DNA from: Coffea arabica
Taxonomy: Eukaryota; Streptophyta; Magnoliopsida; Gentianales; Rubiaceae
Length of the DNA stretch: 64,000 nucleotides
NCBI RefSeq assembly: GCF_036785885.1
Contig: NC_092323.1
Location: 1,838,501-1,902,500, forward strand
Direction of reading: 5' to 3'
A model generated the notes under the pieces. It saw nothing but the letters and a program-made list of their open reading frames with translations, was not told where the DNA came from and ran no database searches. Position numbers and translations under genes: made by a program. Below, piece by piece: positions 45,112-56,280 of this stretch (its first letter is position 1; every line of letters begins with the position of its first letter).

Positions 45112-45151
45112 ACCTTAATCTGGCGCCTTAGACCAACTCGGCCATCTCCAC
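45072..45151 (-). tRNA. tRNA-Leu(AAG)
   Basis: 80 nt on the minus strand. The acceptor stem GTGGAGA/TCTCCAC closes perfectly. The D arm has GGCCGAGTTGGTCTAAGGC. The anticodon stem is CCAGA/TCTGG with loop TTAAGGT, giving anticodon AAG. The variable arm is TCCGAAAGGGCG and the T arm GTGGGTTCAAATCCCAC. The long variable arm is the hallmark of a class II (Leu) tRNA. There is no intron and no encoded CCA. All arms pair, so it looks functional. Confidence 0.96.
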
Positions 45152-45890
45152 GCCTTGCTCATCTTCTCTAAATTTTCCTATGTATTTAAATGACGTTTTC
45201 AATCCAAAAAAACGACCGCCAAGGCAACATTCGGCGGCGAGCAAAATCAATCAGCTAGGGGGCACTAAAACTGCTTTGATTCTTTTTCCCTTCTCGCAAA
45301 TAAAGAGTTAAGGAAGGATCCCGTTTTACTGCTAATTATCTGGTTTTTTTCACTTCATTAGAGGCATTACTTCGATCAAAGTCGATTCCTCAAAAAGGCA
45401 AAAGTCATTGTTCATAGTACAAGAAGATTGACAGGAAGACAAATTCAAATGCTACTCCAAAATCAGCATGCCACAATCGACACGAAGCTTAACTATTGAG
45501 CTTAATCCAATCATCAAGAACAACTCCTTTGTTTTTGTGCATCAAGTCAAGAGTTGAAACCCCGCCTAACACATCACACAAAAATCATAGTGCTTCTTAT
45601 TCTTAAAATATACAGAGAGACTGTACTAGTGCAACCAGTCTCTGTTTAGGCTTCCCCTCCCCATAAAATATTAGTAGGAATAGGTTAAGATAGTTTAAAA
45701 AAAAAATACACGAGGATTACTAGGCTGTCGGTCTTAAGCAACCAAAAATACAGCACAAAACCAAAAAAAAAAAAGAAACAACAACCACCCTCCAGCCCAA
45801 GCAAAACAAGGAATACCCTCCTTTGAACAATGTCGACCAACTAGGCTATTTCGAACAACCAAAAGAAGGGAGCTATTTGGATCAACTAGG
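45152..45890. other. Intergenic, 3' flank of the 192-aa protein gene
   Basis: No gene. Near 45813-45930 a motif ACCCTCCTTTGAACAATGTC is loosely repeated as ACCCTCCTTCGAACTATGTC across the 3' end of the neighbouring gene, suggesting a small local duplication of the last exon. Confidence 0.4.
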
Positions 45891-48770
45891 CTATCTGAGC
45901 TGGAAAACAGGCGATACCCTCCTTCGAACTATGTCTTGAATCTGTTCCTCAGACAAAATTGATGCCTCTATCTCAAAATTGGCTCTCTCCATCTGCTGCT
46001 GAATCTACAGAACCCCCAAAAAAAAAAAATGGCACTTAGCAGATAAATATAAAGTTTTATGCAAATGAAGAGGATTTACATCTCCAAAGGATTTCAAACC
46101 TGCATGACTTTAGGTTGATTACAGTCAACCTTACCAAATATCAAGCTAAGAATCGTGGTTAAGCAACAATAGCTTATATAAGAGTTCAAGTCGTACCTTC
46201 TCCAGGACTGCAGACTGGTCATCTAGATGAAAATTGCGCATGTATTTTAGCATCTCCAGTTGCTGCAAAAAGTATTAAGCCTCACGTTTCTGTAAAATCA
46301 TTTTGTCCAGTGGATTCTAACTAAAAGTCAAAGAATCTTCACCTGCTCTTGTAATTTATGTTGCATATGCATTCTTTCTGCAAATTTTTCTGGTCCAAGC
46401 TCAGCCTCTTCACAAGCCATCTCTTCCCTTTCAATTTGCATGGGTGTTAGAGCATTACAAATAAATTTCTCATCAAAAATTGATTGATTGATCATTCCCC
46501 CACTCAGAATTATGATCATAAGGCTCCTTAGCAGTCAAAGAACTGAACTCATTAAGTCTCCTCCAAAGATAAGTACAAAATTGTCATGTACATGTTTATT
46601 CAACAGGTTTTCAAGATTTCAATGGATAGGCATCAACTGAAGTTTGTTTCATCCAAGCACAAGCACCAAAATGATATCATAAACTTTTGATAGAACTTTT
46701 AACCATGCCTTCCCTCACCCCCTCTCCCCATCCCCCCCCCCTCCACAAAAAAACACACACACTCACAGAGAGAGATAGAGAGAGCTTACTTTGCAACAAA
46801 TCCATAAAATTGGATCATTAAATCTTGATCACTCTCATAAGCCACATTTACTTTCCCAAGGCAAGCAAGACCAAATCTTGGGTCTGCAATTTCAAGAAAG
46901 ATGGATCATACACCATCATAGGACTTGTGCATGTATCAAAACTTGATGATTGAATTATAATCATTTTGTTACATGGACAGTGCCAAAGGGCAATACTTAA
47001 AGACAACCAACGAGACACATAAAAGTAATTCCTACTACCGAGAGTTTGTTAAGATTTAGAACTGATCAATTGCAATGAGGCGACAAGAATAAGAACTTAT
47101 TGCTCAATACTCCTCACATTTAAGACAAACTCACCAATTCCCATTTCCAGAAATATCTCCTCCTGAATCGTGGTGGTTACAGCAACAGCTTCCTGCAGAT
47201 AGTGAATACATACAATAGGATTGGGCCACTGGAACTAATGAATAAAATGAGAATTCAAAACAAAAAAGAATAAAATGAGAAGTCTGATCAGTATTTTTAT
47301 TTAACTGAATTTATTTCAGCAATAGAATCAAAACTAAAGTATTTTATGGTAGTAAAGACTTCAAATATGCTGATAAGGACTAGTTGTATATATTCAGAGT
47401 TGGCATGCCATTGTCACTTGTACTAGCTTAACCTAGAATTGAAAATCAAGAACCCCCTAGCTAGAATATAGAGTAAAAAGAAACCTTAATTACAATCTCC
47501 TACCTCGTCGAAAAAAGACAAATTGTTTTCATGATGATGAGTTAATGCATTATCGGAAAAAAATAAATTTCATTTGTACTTCATGATGATGAGTTTATTA
47601 AGAGTTATCATTTGAAGTTTCTAACAGATCCACAAGCTACAAGAATGAAAAAGAGTGTTGTCATCTTTCATATGAATAACAATGAGAAGCAACATTCGAA
47701 ATAGATATCATCCCTTAAATAAATCAATCAATAAATGAAGCATCTAGTTGTGTTGCAAAAGCAGTCACTTTTTGTGTGGCAGGAGGAGACCTGCTTGTGT
47801 AACATTGCAGGTCAACAAGGGCAATCATATGTACCGCAATTAAAATCCCCAAACAGTCATACCAGAAAATCGATAGCAGTGACAAGTCACAACTACTCAG
47901 GAAGGATCAAATGAAATAAGGATTTCAAAGCTCAACCAAGTTAAGTGCCATCCATCACTTTTTACTGCAGATTGCAGATGAGGTTCCTATTGGTTATATG
48001 GTTCATGGAATCAGGTTTTTGTACCATCACAGTATACTCTGTGTAACATGACAGTCAAACTGCTGGCAGGAATCACCACCGCGAGAAAGCATTCAATTAA
48101 TTTATTAATAAGGGGGTTCACCACAGAGTAAATCAATTCATTGATACTTCATTTCAAAGGGGTTTTATGCTTTTGTATGCAAACTTTACCAAAGACCAAA
48201 AAGTTCAATCAGATCCAAACTTTTCCGCTCAATCTAGAGTTGGCGGCAAGGATGAACATAATTTTTTTTTTTTTTGGGGTGTATTGATTCCTCCTTTCCG
48301 AGAACTAAATCCCCAAACACAAAATTAATAAATAGCAAAGGAAGTCAAGAATCGGCATCAGATGAGAAGCCATAGTTACCTGCTTGTCAAGGACGGCTTC
48401 AGCTATCCTTTTCTTGACATCTGAAATAGCCCCACATAGACACGGTAAAAACATACGACTAGTATAACTGAGCAACAAGAACATGAATGATAAACCAAAG
48501 CAGACCAAGGCTCCGCGTAAGAGAGTATATAAAATGAAGAGTAGAGAGGTGATGGAAGCATAGAGGCAGGAGGGAGTGATTCGTGAAAGTGAAGAAAGTG
48601 ATGCGTTGGTAGCAGTTGGGAATTTGGCAGTGGTCGACTTGGCACGTACCGGGGCGGGAGGTGAGAAAGGAGAAACGGTCAAAAAGGTGAAGTAATTGAT
48701 CTCTGGATAGCATGCCGGAGCTCTGATAAGCGGCAGCACCACTCGCTGGAACTGGGACTGGGATTGACAT
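45891..48770 (-). CDS. Conserved 192-aa plant protein, function not recognised
   Basis: Seven exons join without a frame break: 48770-48650, 48420-48380, 47192-47135, 46883-46790, 46427-46343, 46262-46197 and 46004-45891. The N-terminus is Pro/Ala-rich (MSIPVPVPASGAAAYQSSG). The rest is mostly helical and charged: MLSRDQLLHLFDRFSFLTSR, then DVKKRIAEAVLDKQEAVAVT, GIDPRFGLACLGKVN, EEMACEEAELGPEKFAERMH, LKYMRNFHLDDQSAVLEKIQ, ending EEQIQDIVRRRVSPVFQLR. No signal peptide, membrane helix or metal-binding motif is visible. The consistent splice phases and conserved look argue for a real gene. I recognise it only as a plant protein of unknown function and propose none. Confidence 0.82.
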
Positions 48771-50229
48771 TGTCCGTCGATTTTGCCTCTCTTTTGATAT
48801 TTGAGAATGCTGGTGGGGCAACGAGAATGGGGAGCACCTAATCACTAGTAACAGGCTTCTCAGATGTCAGTAGTTGTGAGTGAGGGAAATAGGGAGGACT
48901 GAGGAGGAAGGAAATCAATCCCCTCCAACAGCTGCCAGTACCTATCTACCGCCAGAGCCAGCGTCTTCTTGGCGGATGAAATGCCCTTCTCCAGCCACGC
49001 CTCACAAGTCACTCCACAATCCAACCCCAACCGACAAAAAAAAAAAGCATTCAATTCAATAACCGGCTGGTGCAACGTGGTCCGCTAGTCCATCCTGACA
49101 TATATTATTAGCTTCCTTCTGGTACTCTTTTGATTTTCTAGTTTTTTTTTTTGAATAAAAAATTCCCCCTTCTCTGTTTCTTTAAGCGACATTAAGAAAA
49201 AAATATCCCAGTAGTAATATGGAAATGAATATCTACAACAGAAAGATGAGTTAGGAGAGATCTTGAATCAACCCTTATCGACATGTTTGGCAACATGTAA
49301 GATCGAAGGAAAAAAAAAAAAAAGCGCCAGAGCTTGTTTTAGTCAGAAAGGGAAGGAAAAAAAAGAAAAGAAAAAAGCTAAGCTGCGCTTGCCCATAAAA
49401 ATCATCATTAATTTAGTGGGGTCCAAATTTGGTATAGCCACCCAAGCGCCGCACCATCATTAAAGTTCAATAGGGACCATAATCATCATATCTCCGAGGA
49501 AGTGTCCCAAAATTATTAGTACTCACCATTTTTTGCCTTCAACTGGAAGGAGCCAAAGTGTTGATTGCTCCGGAGTCGGCCTAAGATCAGGCCAAAAGGC
49601 ATAATGGATGGACAACAAATGAATGACTGCTCCTGTACTACCATTTGTTGGTCTCGAGAAATGAAGGAAGCTGGGTTGGCTAAAGGATAATTATCGATTC
49701 TTCAAGAACGTGTAAAAATGCCCCGACTTCTTCGAAGTAAGGAGAGAGAGAATAGCTGGATCTAATGTTTGAGTACGATTAGCCAAGAGATTAATTTGTA
49801 ATAGTAGTAAAGATTTTGCACCGCGCCATAAACAGTAAACGCTCCGCCTCAAAGCACAGAAAAGGCGGCTGTCAATGCAAAAAAGAAATCGAAACAAAGC
49901 GAGCAGAAAGTAGTAATTAGTAATATACTAAAGGAAACTTTACTTACAACGCAGGTGTTAGAAGAACCACCGAGCATCACAAATTTCAACCTACTGCCAA
50001 TATTACATTATGTGAAGTTGAACCTAAGCCAATTTTTGTTCTTATTTTGGGAGTTCTAACCAAAATCCAGTAGCCGTATTAAACTAGTAGTAGCAGCAGT
50101 AGTAAGCAAGTAATCAAAAACTAAAAACACATGACGATAAGTGAACAGAGTAAAAAGAAGGAATTAATAATCTATGATGAAAAAATTGAAACAGAGTGAG
50201 AGAGAGAAGAAAGAGGAGGGGGGTGGTTC
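48771..50229. other. Upstream region of the 192-aa gene and 3' flank of the RNR gene
   Basis: No coding frame supported. A-runs lie at about 49035-49045 and 49309-49323, and AGT/AGC trinucleotide repeats near 50087-50107. Confidence 0.4.
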
Positions 50230-51231
50230 TCAGAAATCCTCGTCCAACTTAAAGACATGGTGGGCGACTCCATTTCCGTTCAAACTGGACATGACGGACG
50301 CCTTCTGATATTCCCCGACCCTCTTCTCAAAGAAATTGGTCTTTCCCTGCAGGCTGATCAGCTCCATCCAATCGAACGGGTTCTGCACATTGTACACCTT
50401 CCCGCATCCCAGCGCCCCCAACAACCTATCCGCCACGAATTCGATGTACTGGCTCATCAAATCCCCATTCATCCCCACCAGCGCGCAGGGCAGCGCCTCG
50501 CACACGAACTCCCTCTCTATCTCCACCGCCTCCGCCACGATTCCCCTCACCCTCTCCTCGCTCAGCTTCGCCCTCAGCAGCCCGTACAGCAGGCACGCGA
50601 AGTCGCAGTGCAGCCCCTCGTCCCGCGAGATCAGCTCGTTGGAGAAGGTCAAGCCCGGCATCAGCCCCCGCTTCTTCACCCAGAATATGGCGCAAAAGCT
50701 CCCAGAGAAGAATATCCCCTCCACGCAGGCGAAGGCCACCAGGCGCTCCGCGAAGGACTCGGAGCCGTCGATCCAGCGGAGGGCCCACTTGGCCTTCTTC
50801 TCCACGCAGGGGATGGTGTCGATGGCGTGGAAGAGCCGGTGCTTCTCGTCGGAGTCCTTGATGTAGGACTCCAGGAGGAGGCTGTACATTTCGGAGTGGA
50901 TGTTCTCGATGGCGATCTGGAAGCCGTAGAAGGCGCGGGCCTCGGAAACCTGGACTTCCTTCATGAAGCGGCCGGCGAGGTTCTCGAGGACGATGCCGTC
51001 GGAGGCGGCGAAGAAGGCGAGGACGTAAGTGATGAAGTGGCGGTCGCCCGGGGTGAGGGTGTAATCCCAGTCGCGGAGGTCCTGAGAGAGGTCCACCTCC
51101 TCGGCGGTCCAGAAGGAGGCCTCGGCTTTCTTGTACATTTCCCAAATCTGAGGGTACTGAATGGGGAACATGCAGAATCGATCTGGGTTTGGGGCCAGCA
51201 GTGGCTCTTCTTGGAGGGGGAGGGATGGCAT
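50230..51231 (-). CDS. RNR2: Ribonucleotide reductase small subunit (R2)
   Basis: An intronless gene for 333 residues, full length for plant R2 (RNR2/TSO2-type). The di-iron ligands can be read: D78 ([12 protein letters not shown]), E109 and H112 ([10 protein letters not shown]), E171 ([11 protein letters not shown]), E205 and H208 ([10 protein letters not shown]). The radical tyrosine is Y116. The C-terminal tail FKLDEDF is the R1-docking peptide. The enzyme reduces ribonucleotides to deoxyribonucleotides in S phase. Codon third positions are strikingly G/C rich compared with every neighbour, which also leaves long open frames on the other strand. Absence of introns with intact catalysis fits plant R2 genes and need not mean retroposition. 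Confidence 0.95.
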   Translation of the reverse strand: MPSLPLQEEPLLAPNPDRFCMFPIQYPQIWEMYKKAEASFWTAEEVDLSQDLRDWDYTLTPGDRHFITYVLAFFAASDGIVLENLAGRFMKEVQVSEARAFYGFQIAIENIHSEMYSLLLESYIKDSDEKHRLFHAIDTIPCVEKKAKWALRWIDGSESFAERLVAFACVEGIFFSGSFCAIFWVKKRGLMPGLTFSNELISRDEGLHCDFACLLYGLLRAKLSEERVRGIVAEAVEIEREFVCEALPCALVGMNGDLMSQYIEFVADRLLGALGCGKVYNVQNPFDWMELISLQGKTNFFEKRVGEYQKASVMSSLNGNGVAHHVFKLDEDF

Positions 51232-51356
51232 TTTTTTCCTCTTTTTTTTTTTTTTTTCTAATTTGTGATTAGGGCGGAGGCTAGGGATGAGACGAAAGAG
51301 GGAAACAGAGGGATGAAGAGATGGTTGGTTGAGGAAGGAAAGGGCGGGTTTGCCTT

Positions 51357-51366
51357 GATATTTAAA
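51357..51366 (-). promoter_or_regulatory. Candidate TATA element of RNR2
   Basis: On the minus strand TTTTAAATAT lies about 125-135 bp upstream of the ATG at 51231, in otherwise GC-richer DNA. The position is plausible for a core promoter. Confidence 0.35.
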
Positions 51367-51454
51367 AGATCCTCCTCAGGGAAACGAGACGGGAGAGATG
51401 TAGTACTACTGGTATTTTTCTTCTTCCTTTTTTTTTTTTTTTTGAATTCATGGG

Positions 51455-51525
51455 TTGGCGCGTTGTTTTTTGAGTTTTTGGGACGAAAAGCTTGCGGGGG
51501 AATGAACCCAACCAGACTGGCGCCA
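51455..51525 (-). promoter_or_regulatory. Candidate E2F sites upstream of RNR2
   Basis: GTTGGCGCG at 51454-51462 and TGGCGCCA at 51518-51525 resemble the plant E2F core (TTTSSCGC/TTGGCGCC). They lie about 230-290 bp upstream of the start. Plant RNR2 genes are known E2F, S-phase targets, so the sites make sense, but each deviates by one base from the strict consensus. Confidence 0.4.
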
Positions 51526-52308
51526 TTACCCGCTACACGACTATGAGGGAGTTTTAAATTTTAAAAAAAAAAAAAAAAAGAGCAGAAGAAGAAAAAGAAG
51601 AACGTTACGAAGCGTGGTCAACAAGATTGGGGAAACTTTTGAACTTCGAAATTCTTTTAAACATTTGACAGAACATTGGACCCGGCTAAGGAGGGAAAGA
51701 GGCTCCTCTCGAAGTTATGAGCGACTTATATTATTAATTGCTACCATTCCATTTTTTTTTTTTTTAATAACTTGGGCGGGCGAGACGGGGTTAACTCCAC
51801 GTCATTCTGAGTTGAAATCGTTCGTGGTGATATAATTTATTTGATTATTCTTAGTAGTACAGAGCAGAAGCGCTAATCCAATTGACTATTCTGAATGCAA
51901 TATTTGGGATGATTTTGGCGCCATTACTAATAGTTGCTGGATCCTACATTATTGTGATCTCTTCTACCAGAAACTGGAATCACACAAGAAAATCTGGTAC
52001 CCTCTCCTCGTTGTGCCATTCCATGGCAACAGGCAACAGCTACAAAACAAGTCACCAACAGAGCAGAAGGTAGTTTAGTCTCCTCCAATTCCCAATAATC
52101 CAGTTGCAGCTATCCCCTTTCCCATAACGTCGTCGGAGTAGGTGTATGTGTAGGTATAAATTGTTGACGTATGACCCAAAAAAAGGGCAAATACCCATTG
52201 CCACCACTGCTAACAAAATCCATTTAGATGCAATTTACAACCTTTTCATTAGCAGCCCAACATCATTGTATTATGTACAGGATTTCCCTTGATGAGGTCT
52301 TAGTGACT
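51526..52308. other. Intergenic between RNR2 and the YrdC gene
   Basis: No gene supported. A further E2F-like palindrome TTTTGGCGCCA lies at 51913-51923. T- and A-runs occur at 51559-51577 and 51752-51765. Confidence 0.4.
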
Positions 52309-55300
52309 TTAAACAAAATTAAGGGTGAGTTCTTTCCTTTTTACTCCAGAATCTTCATCATCTGAAACCATCCATGGCTGTTTTGGACCCTGAACACAAA
52401 ATAAGAAATATGCTTCTAAGACTGAAAGAAAGGAGAATCAAATCTCAAGCACAGCAAGATTCACAATTACAATCCTTCAGAAGAAAGAAATCATGCATTT
52501 GCTCTAAAAAGGTGGAGAAGAGATGGACGACATAATCCATATTGTTTATGACACGCCTGATTCCAAACAACCAGGGCAACAATTAGCCAAAGGTTGACTT
52601 TTGAGATCAAACTAGATAACAAGTATCTGAATGATATTTTTCTGTGTGTTTATCTATATATGCAAAGATCCTAACTCTAATTAGGACTAAGGAAAAGGTT
52701 GATATGTAGAGCATAGAATGGCGCATAATTCGAGGCGGATAGGTACAGAAAACAACAGCCATAATTACGAACACCCAGTATCCTATATTTTCTGTCCTGT
52801 CAAAGTTTGAGTCTGTCTTTTGACGCTTCTGCATCTCTAGCATTTAGTTTCATTCATAGAAGTTCAAATTAGTATCCGTAAAGTCACTTTTTCATCCTTG
52901 GGCAGTTGTCCAAGTGGGAAGTATATCCTATGGGGCAGAAAAAGTCTATTGTGAGAATGAAATATGAAACCAGAGATGTTTCCCTAATTTAATTCAGCAA
53001 GAAAGCACATGGAACTTGCATGCTCCAGTGAGATCAGGTGTCATCTCAGGGAAGGCAGAGAGAAGAAGACTATCTACCTTACAACAATTTGTCAAAAGAG
53101 GCTTTACCTTTCCTTGCCGCAAAATCAGGGCAGAACTACCAGTCATATCAACCACTGTCGATGGGTCAGCCACTCTAATACCAGCATCAACAATGAAATC
53201 AAGGCCCTAAAGCATCATAGACACTGAAAATTAAATAAATATACCAAAAATTCCCAGTGTGGTGAAAAGGGGATGCAAACTTTGGAATTGGGACCTTAGC
53301 TCAAAATCTATGTTACCATAGCAACTGAGTGAACAAAATATGTCACAAACCTCTACATCCCAGTCACAAGATTTCTTTCTTCCAATTTTTTCATTTTTCC
53401 TTCTCTTCTGATTTTTTTGGCGAATCAGGAGGCGATCAGGTAAAGTAGAGGGTGCAATAACAACCAATGAAACGGTCTAATCAATCTGATTCGAGCAACT
53501 AGAAACAAAACGACAATCAAGTATCACTAGAAAAGCTCACCTCTGGCCCATAAACATCAGCTATCACAACAGGATCCAATATCCACTCACTCTCTCTCAT
53601 TGATTTTACACTGGAAAGATGAATACAATCTCAATGAGCAGAATGTCAGGTTATGTCAAAAAAAGATCACATGCATATTTATATTGACACTCAATTTGAA
53701 AATCTCATCAGATCATAGCTTAGTGCCTAGCATGCCAAACTACCTTGTAGCTATTAAAGGAGCATCCATCTTCTCCAGAATTGCTTGGCACACGGTATCA
53801 TCTGGTATACGAACGCCTACATTTTTCCTTGATACATACTTTGATGCAGTAGTTCCATATCTTGTACATTGCCTCGGTAGAGCTTTGCTCGCAGTTAAAA
53901 TAAAAGTGTACTGCATGTCAAAAAAAATGGAGATTCTGCTACTGATTACCTCCAGTTTTGATGTTTTAGGAATCTAGGGTACTCAAAGAAAGCAGCACTC
54001 ATCCATCAGCTATTCACATGGACTCAGGTGTCCATATTGGGTACGAGTACACTTGTCAAGTTCTATAGAAAACACTCAGCGATGGGCAAAAGCTTAGATA
54101 TGGAATTTGTATATAGTACATGAAAACGCTCATAGTAGCAAAAAACTCTGTATGCGTGTAATACCCCACTTGGTCTCCATATAGCTAAATTACTGATTTT
54201 GTTAACGAGAACAACAAACATGTTGGAGGTAGAATTTCTTTGTTGTTGTTCTTTAGTACTAAGATGCCTTACAAGGATACTTAGGCTGTATAGTAGTTCA
54301 TACTGCGGATTTTTAAGTTCCAAGATCCCCATTTAAAGTCAAAGCACCCAAGTGATGTGACCAAATCTGACACATTCCTATGCCAGCACCAATGTCAACA
54401 GAGGTGCTTTCAGATTAAATGAAGATTCAATGTCAAAGAACAAAATTATACCACCAAAAATGGCTCTATTCCTACTCAAAACCCTAAAAAAGAAAAAAAA
54501 AACCAGAGAAGGATATTAAAAACACATAGGAAATGCCTAAACGTTACTCTATGAACAAACTCATAGGAAAACGTCTGAGTTTGTTTATAGAAGTGAAAGA
54601 TTTTTCATAATAGGACATGCATAACATTGCCTCTATCAAGGACAAAATAATCAATCCAAAATAAATAAATAAATAAAACAAGGACAAAGTAACTAAAAGA
54701 ATTCGACTTACGGGACCGGGTAAACATTGCTTAACAGCTCGAAAGATGTCTGTAAGGCCCTGGTTATTGCCACGGGGAAATCCAGTTGTATATGTATCTA
54801 TGTCGTGAAAGGAACGGCATAGAATACTAAGGGGCTGCCAAAAGCATCAGAAAAGCATTGGCAACAATTCAGAAACAAACATCTTGAAATGCAGAACATG
54901 CAGCATACTGCAATCTCAATAATATGCCGAGTCACATATGCATGCTTGAACCATCTAGTTGCACAATATTCTACAAAACCCATCAAATGTCAGTCTTTAT
55001 CCTATAAGTGGTTCCAGAAGAAAGCTAAAAGAAATGATCGTTCTTACCTTTGAAGCCTCTATTTTCTTTAGTCTGCAAAAAGATTAAAGAAAATCATCAT
55101 TTAAGAAAAGTCCCAAGGCAAAAGCAAAAAAGGGTAAATTGCAGAAAGTGGCATCACCCACCTACGAAGACGTTCAACAGCTGAGTGGCTTCTCAGGTCA
55201 CAAGCCAATGCATAACTAATCATCAGAGGACCATGCATAAGAACAATAACCAATTAAGAAAGAAGAAACTAGATTTAATTAGCTTAAATCTTATAGGTTT

Positions 55301-56280
55301 TAAAAGATGAAATGCCGTGTGGTAAATTAGATGATGTTAGGAATTTCTTTTGGGTCTGCATCACATCACAAAAATAAACCAATTACATCCACCAATAAAT
55401 CCTAGGCAATTAAAAGTATCTTAAGAGTGATACAGATAATCAGCAGACAACAAATTGGAAAGCTGAAGTCAATCATTGAGTAGCTAGCCTTCTAATTTGT
55501 TGAAGGGGTTTTTTTTTTTTTTTTTTTTTTTTGGAGATTGTTCACGAGCCACAAGCATAGTCAAGACTCAAGAAGCTAATGAAAGAAAACATGTAGAAAG
55601 GTAGAATATGCCATACACAGTGTCAGTTGGAATGACTCCAACAGCACCCTGTTTCAGAAGGTCAATCACTGGATCCAATTTCCACAAGTCTGACCCGGAT
55701 GGATCGACGGCAACATAGGTCAAGCCATCCTCCTGAAAGAAGTGCAAATTATCCCTATAATATACCAGTACAGTAGCTGTAATTGTAATTTTAACAGTAC
55801 ATAGTAGGAGTATTAAATTTATTGGTCCGTGAGTTTAGTTTCATGCAGCTGTCTAACCCTCTTTCTGTGCCCAGAGAGTTGGTCATCACCGCACGGATGG
55901 AGATATAAATTACAAAGATCCCGGGGTGGCGTACCTTAGTAGCGAATCACATACACTTAAACACGCTGGTGTAGTCCTACTTACTACGACTGCTAATTCT
56001 AGCCCAGGACACCATTAAACCCAAAAATAAATAAATAAATAAAAGATCATTAGAGATACAAATGGAAAACCTTGGTGAAGCGAGGCGCAGAGTACTTAAT
56101 CCTTTTGGGGCTTCTCTTCACAACTGCTAACGCCGTCAACTGACGTCTCCTCTGATCACTAGTCACATTCGGGAAAAACACGCGGCTGCTGGCTAGTAGC
56201 GGACTCAACGACCGCCGGAAGGAAAAGCCAGCTGCCGAGTCCCCACCACAGCTGCACACGAGTTTCGCTTCGGCCGCCAT
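52309..56280 (-). CDS. YrdC/Sua5-domain protein, organelle targeted
   Basis: Nine exons keep one frame of 314 residues: 56280-56071, 55732-55617, 55215-55162, 55072-55048, 54834-54712, 53910-53744, 53610-53541, 53206-53108 and 52389-52309. The first 60 residues form a basic, Ser-rich targeting peptide (FRRSLSPLLASSRVFFPN). The YrdC domain follows: GAVGVIPTDTVYALACDL, then LKKIEASKPLSILCRSF, LPGPYTFILTASKALPRQCT, VGVRIPDD, APLIATSVK and ADPSTVVDMTGS. Sua5/YrdC enzymes make threonylcarbamoyl-AMP for t6A at position 37 of ANN-decoding tRNAs; the plant organelle paralogues are assumed to do the same (inference). The C-terminus is acidic then basic (SDDEDSGVKRKE). Confidence 0.9.

Noticed and set aside
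50257-51261. 334-codon open frame on the plus strand opposite RNR2
   Set aside because: It is an antisense shadow of a GC3-rich gene; the protein is low-complexity and matches no family, while the minus strand encodes a complete R2 with all ligands.
51882-52073. 63-codon frame with a hydrophobic start (GMILAPLLIVAGSYIIV)
   Set aside because: Short, no family match, no promoter or splice support; likely chance.
53600-53977. 125-codon plus-strand frame
   Set aside because: Antisense to exon 6 and flanking introns of the YrdC gene.
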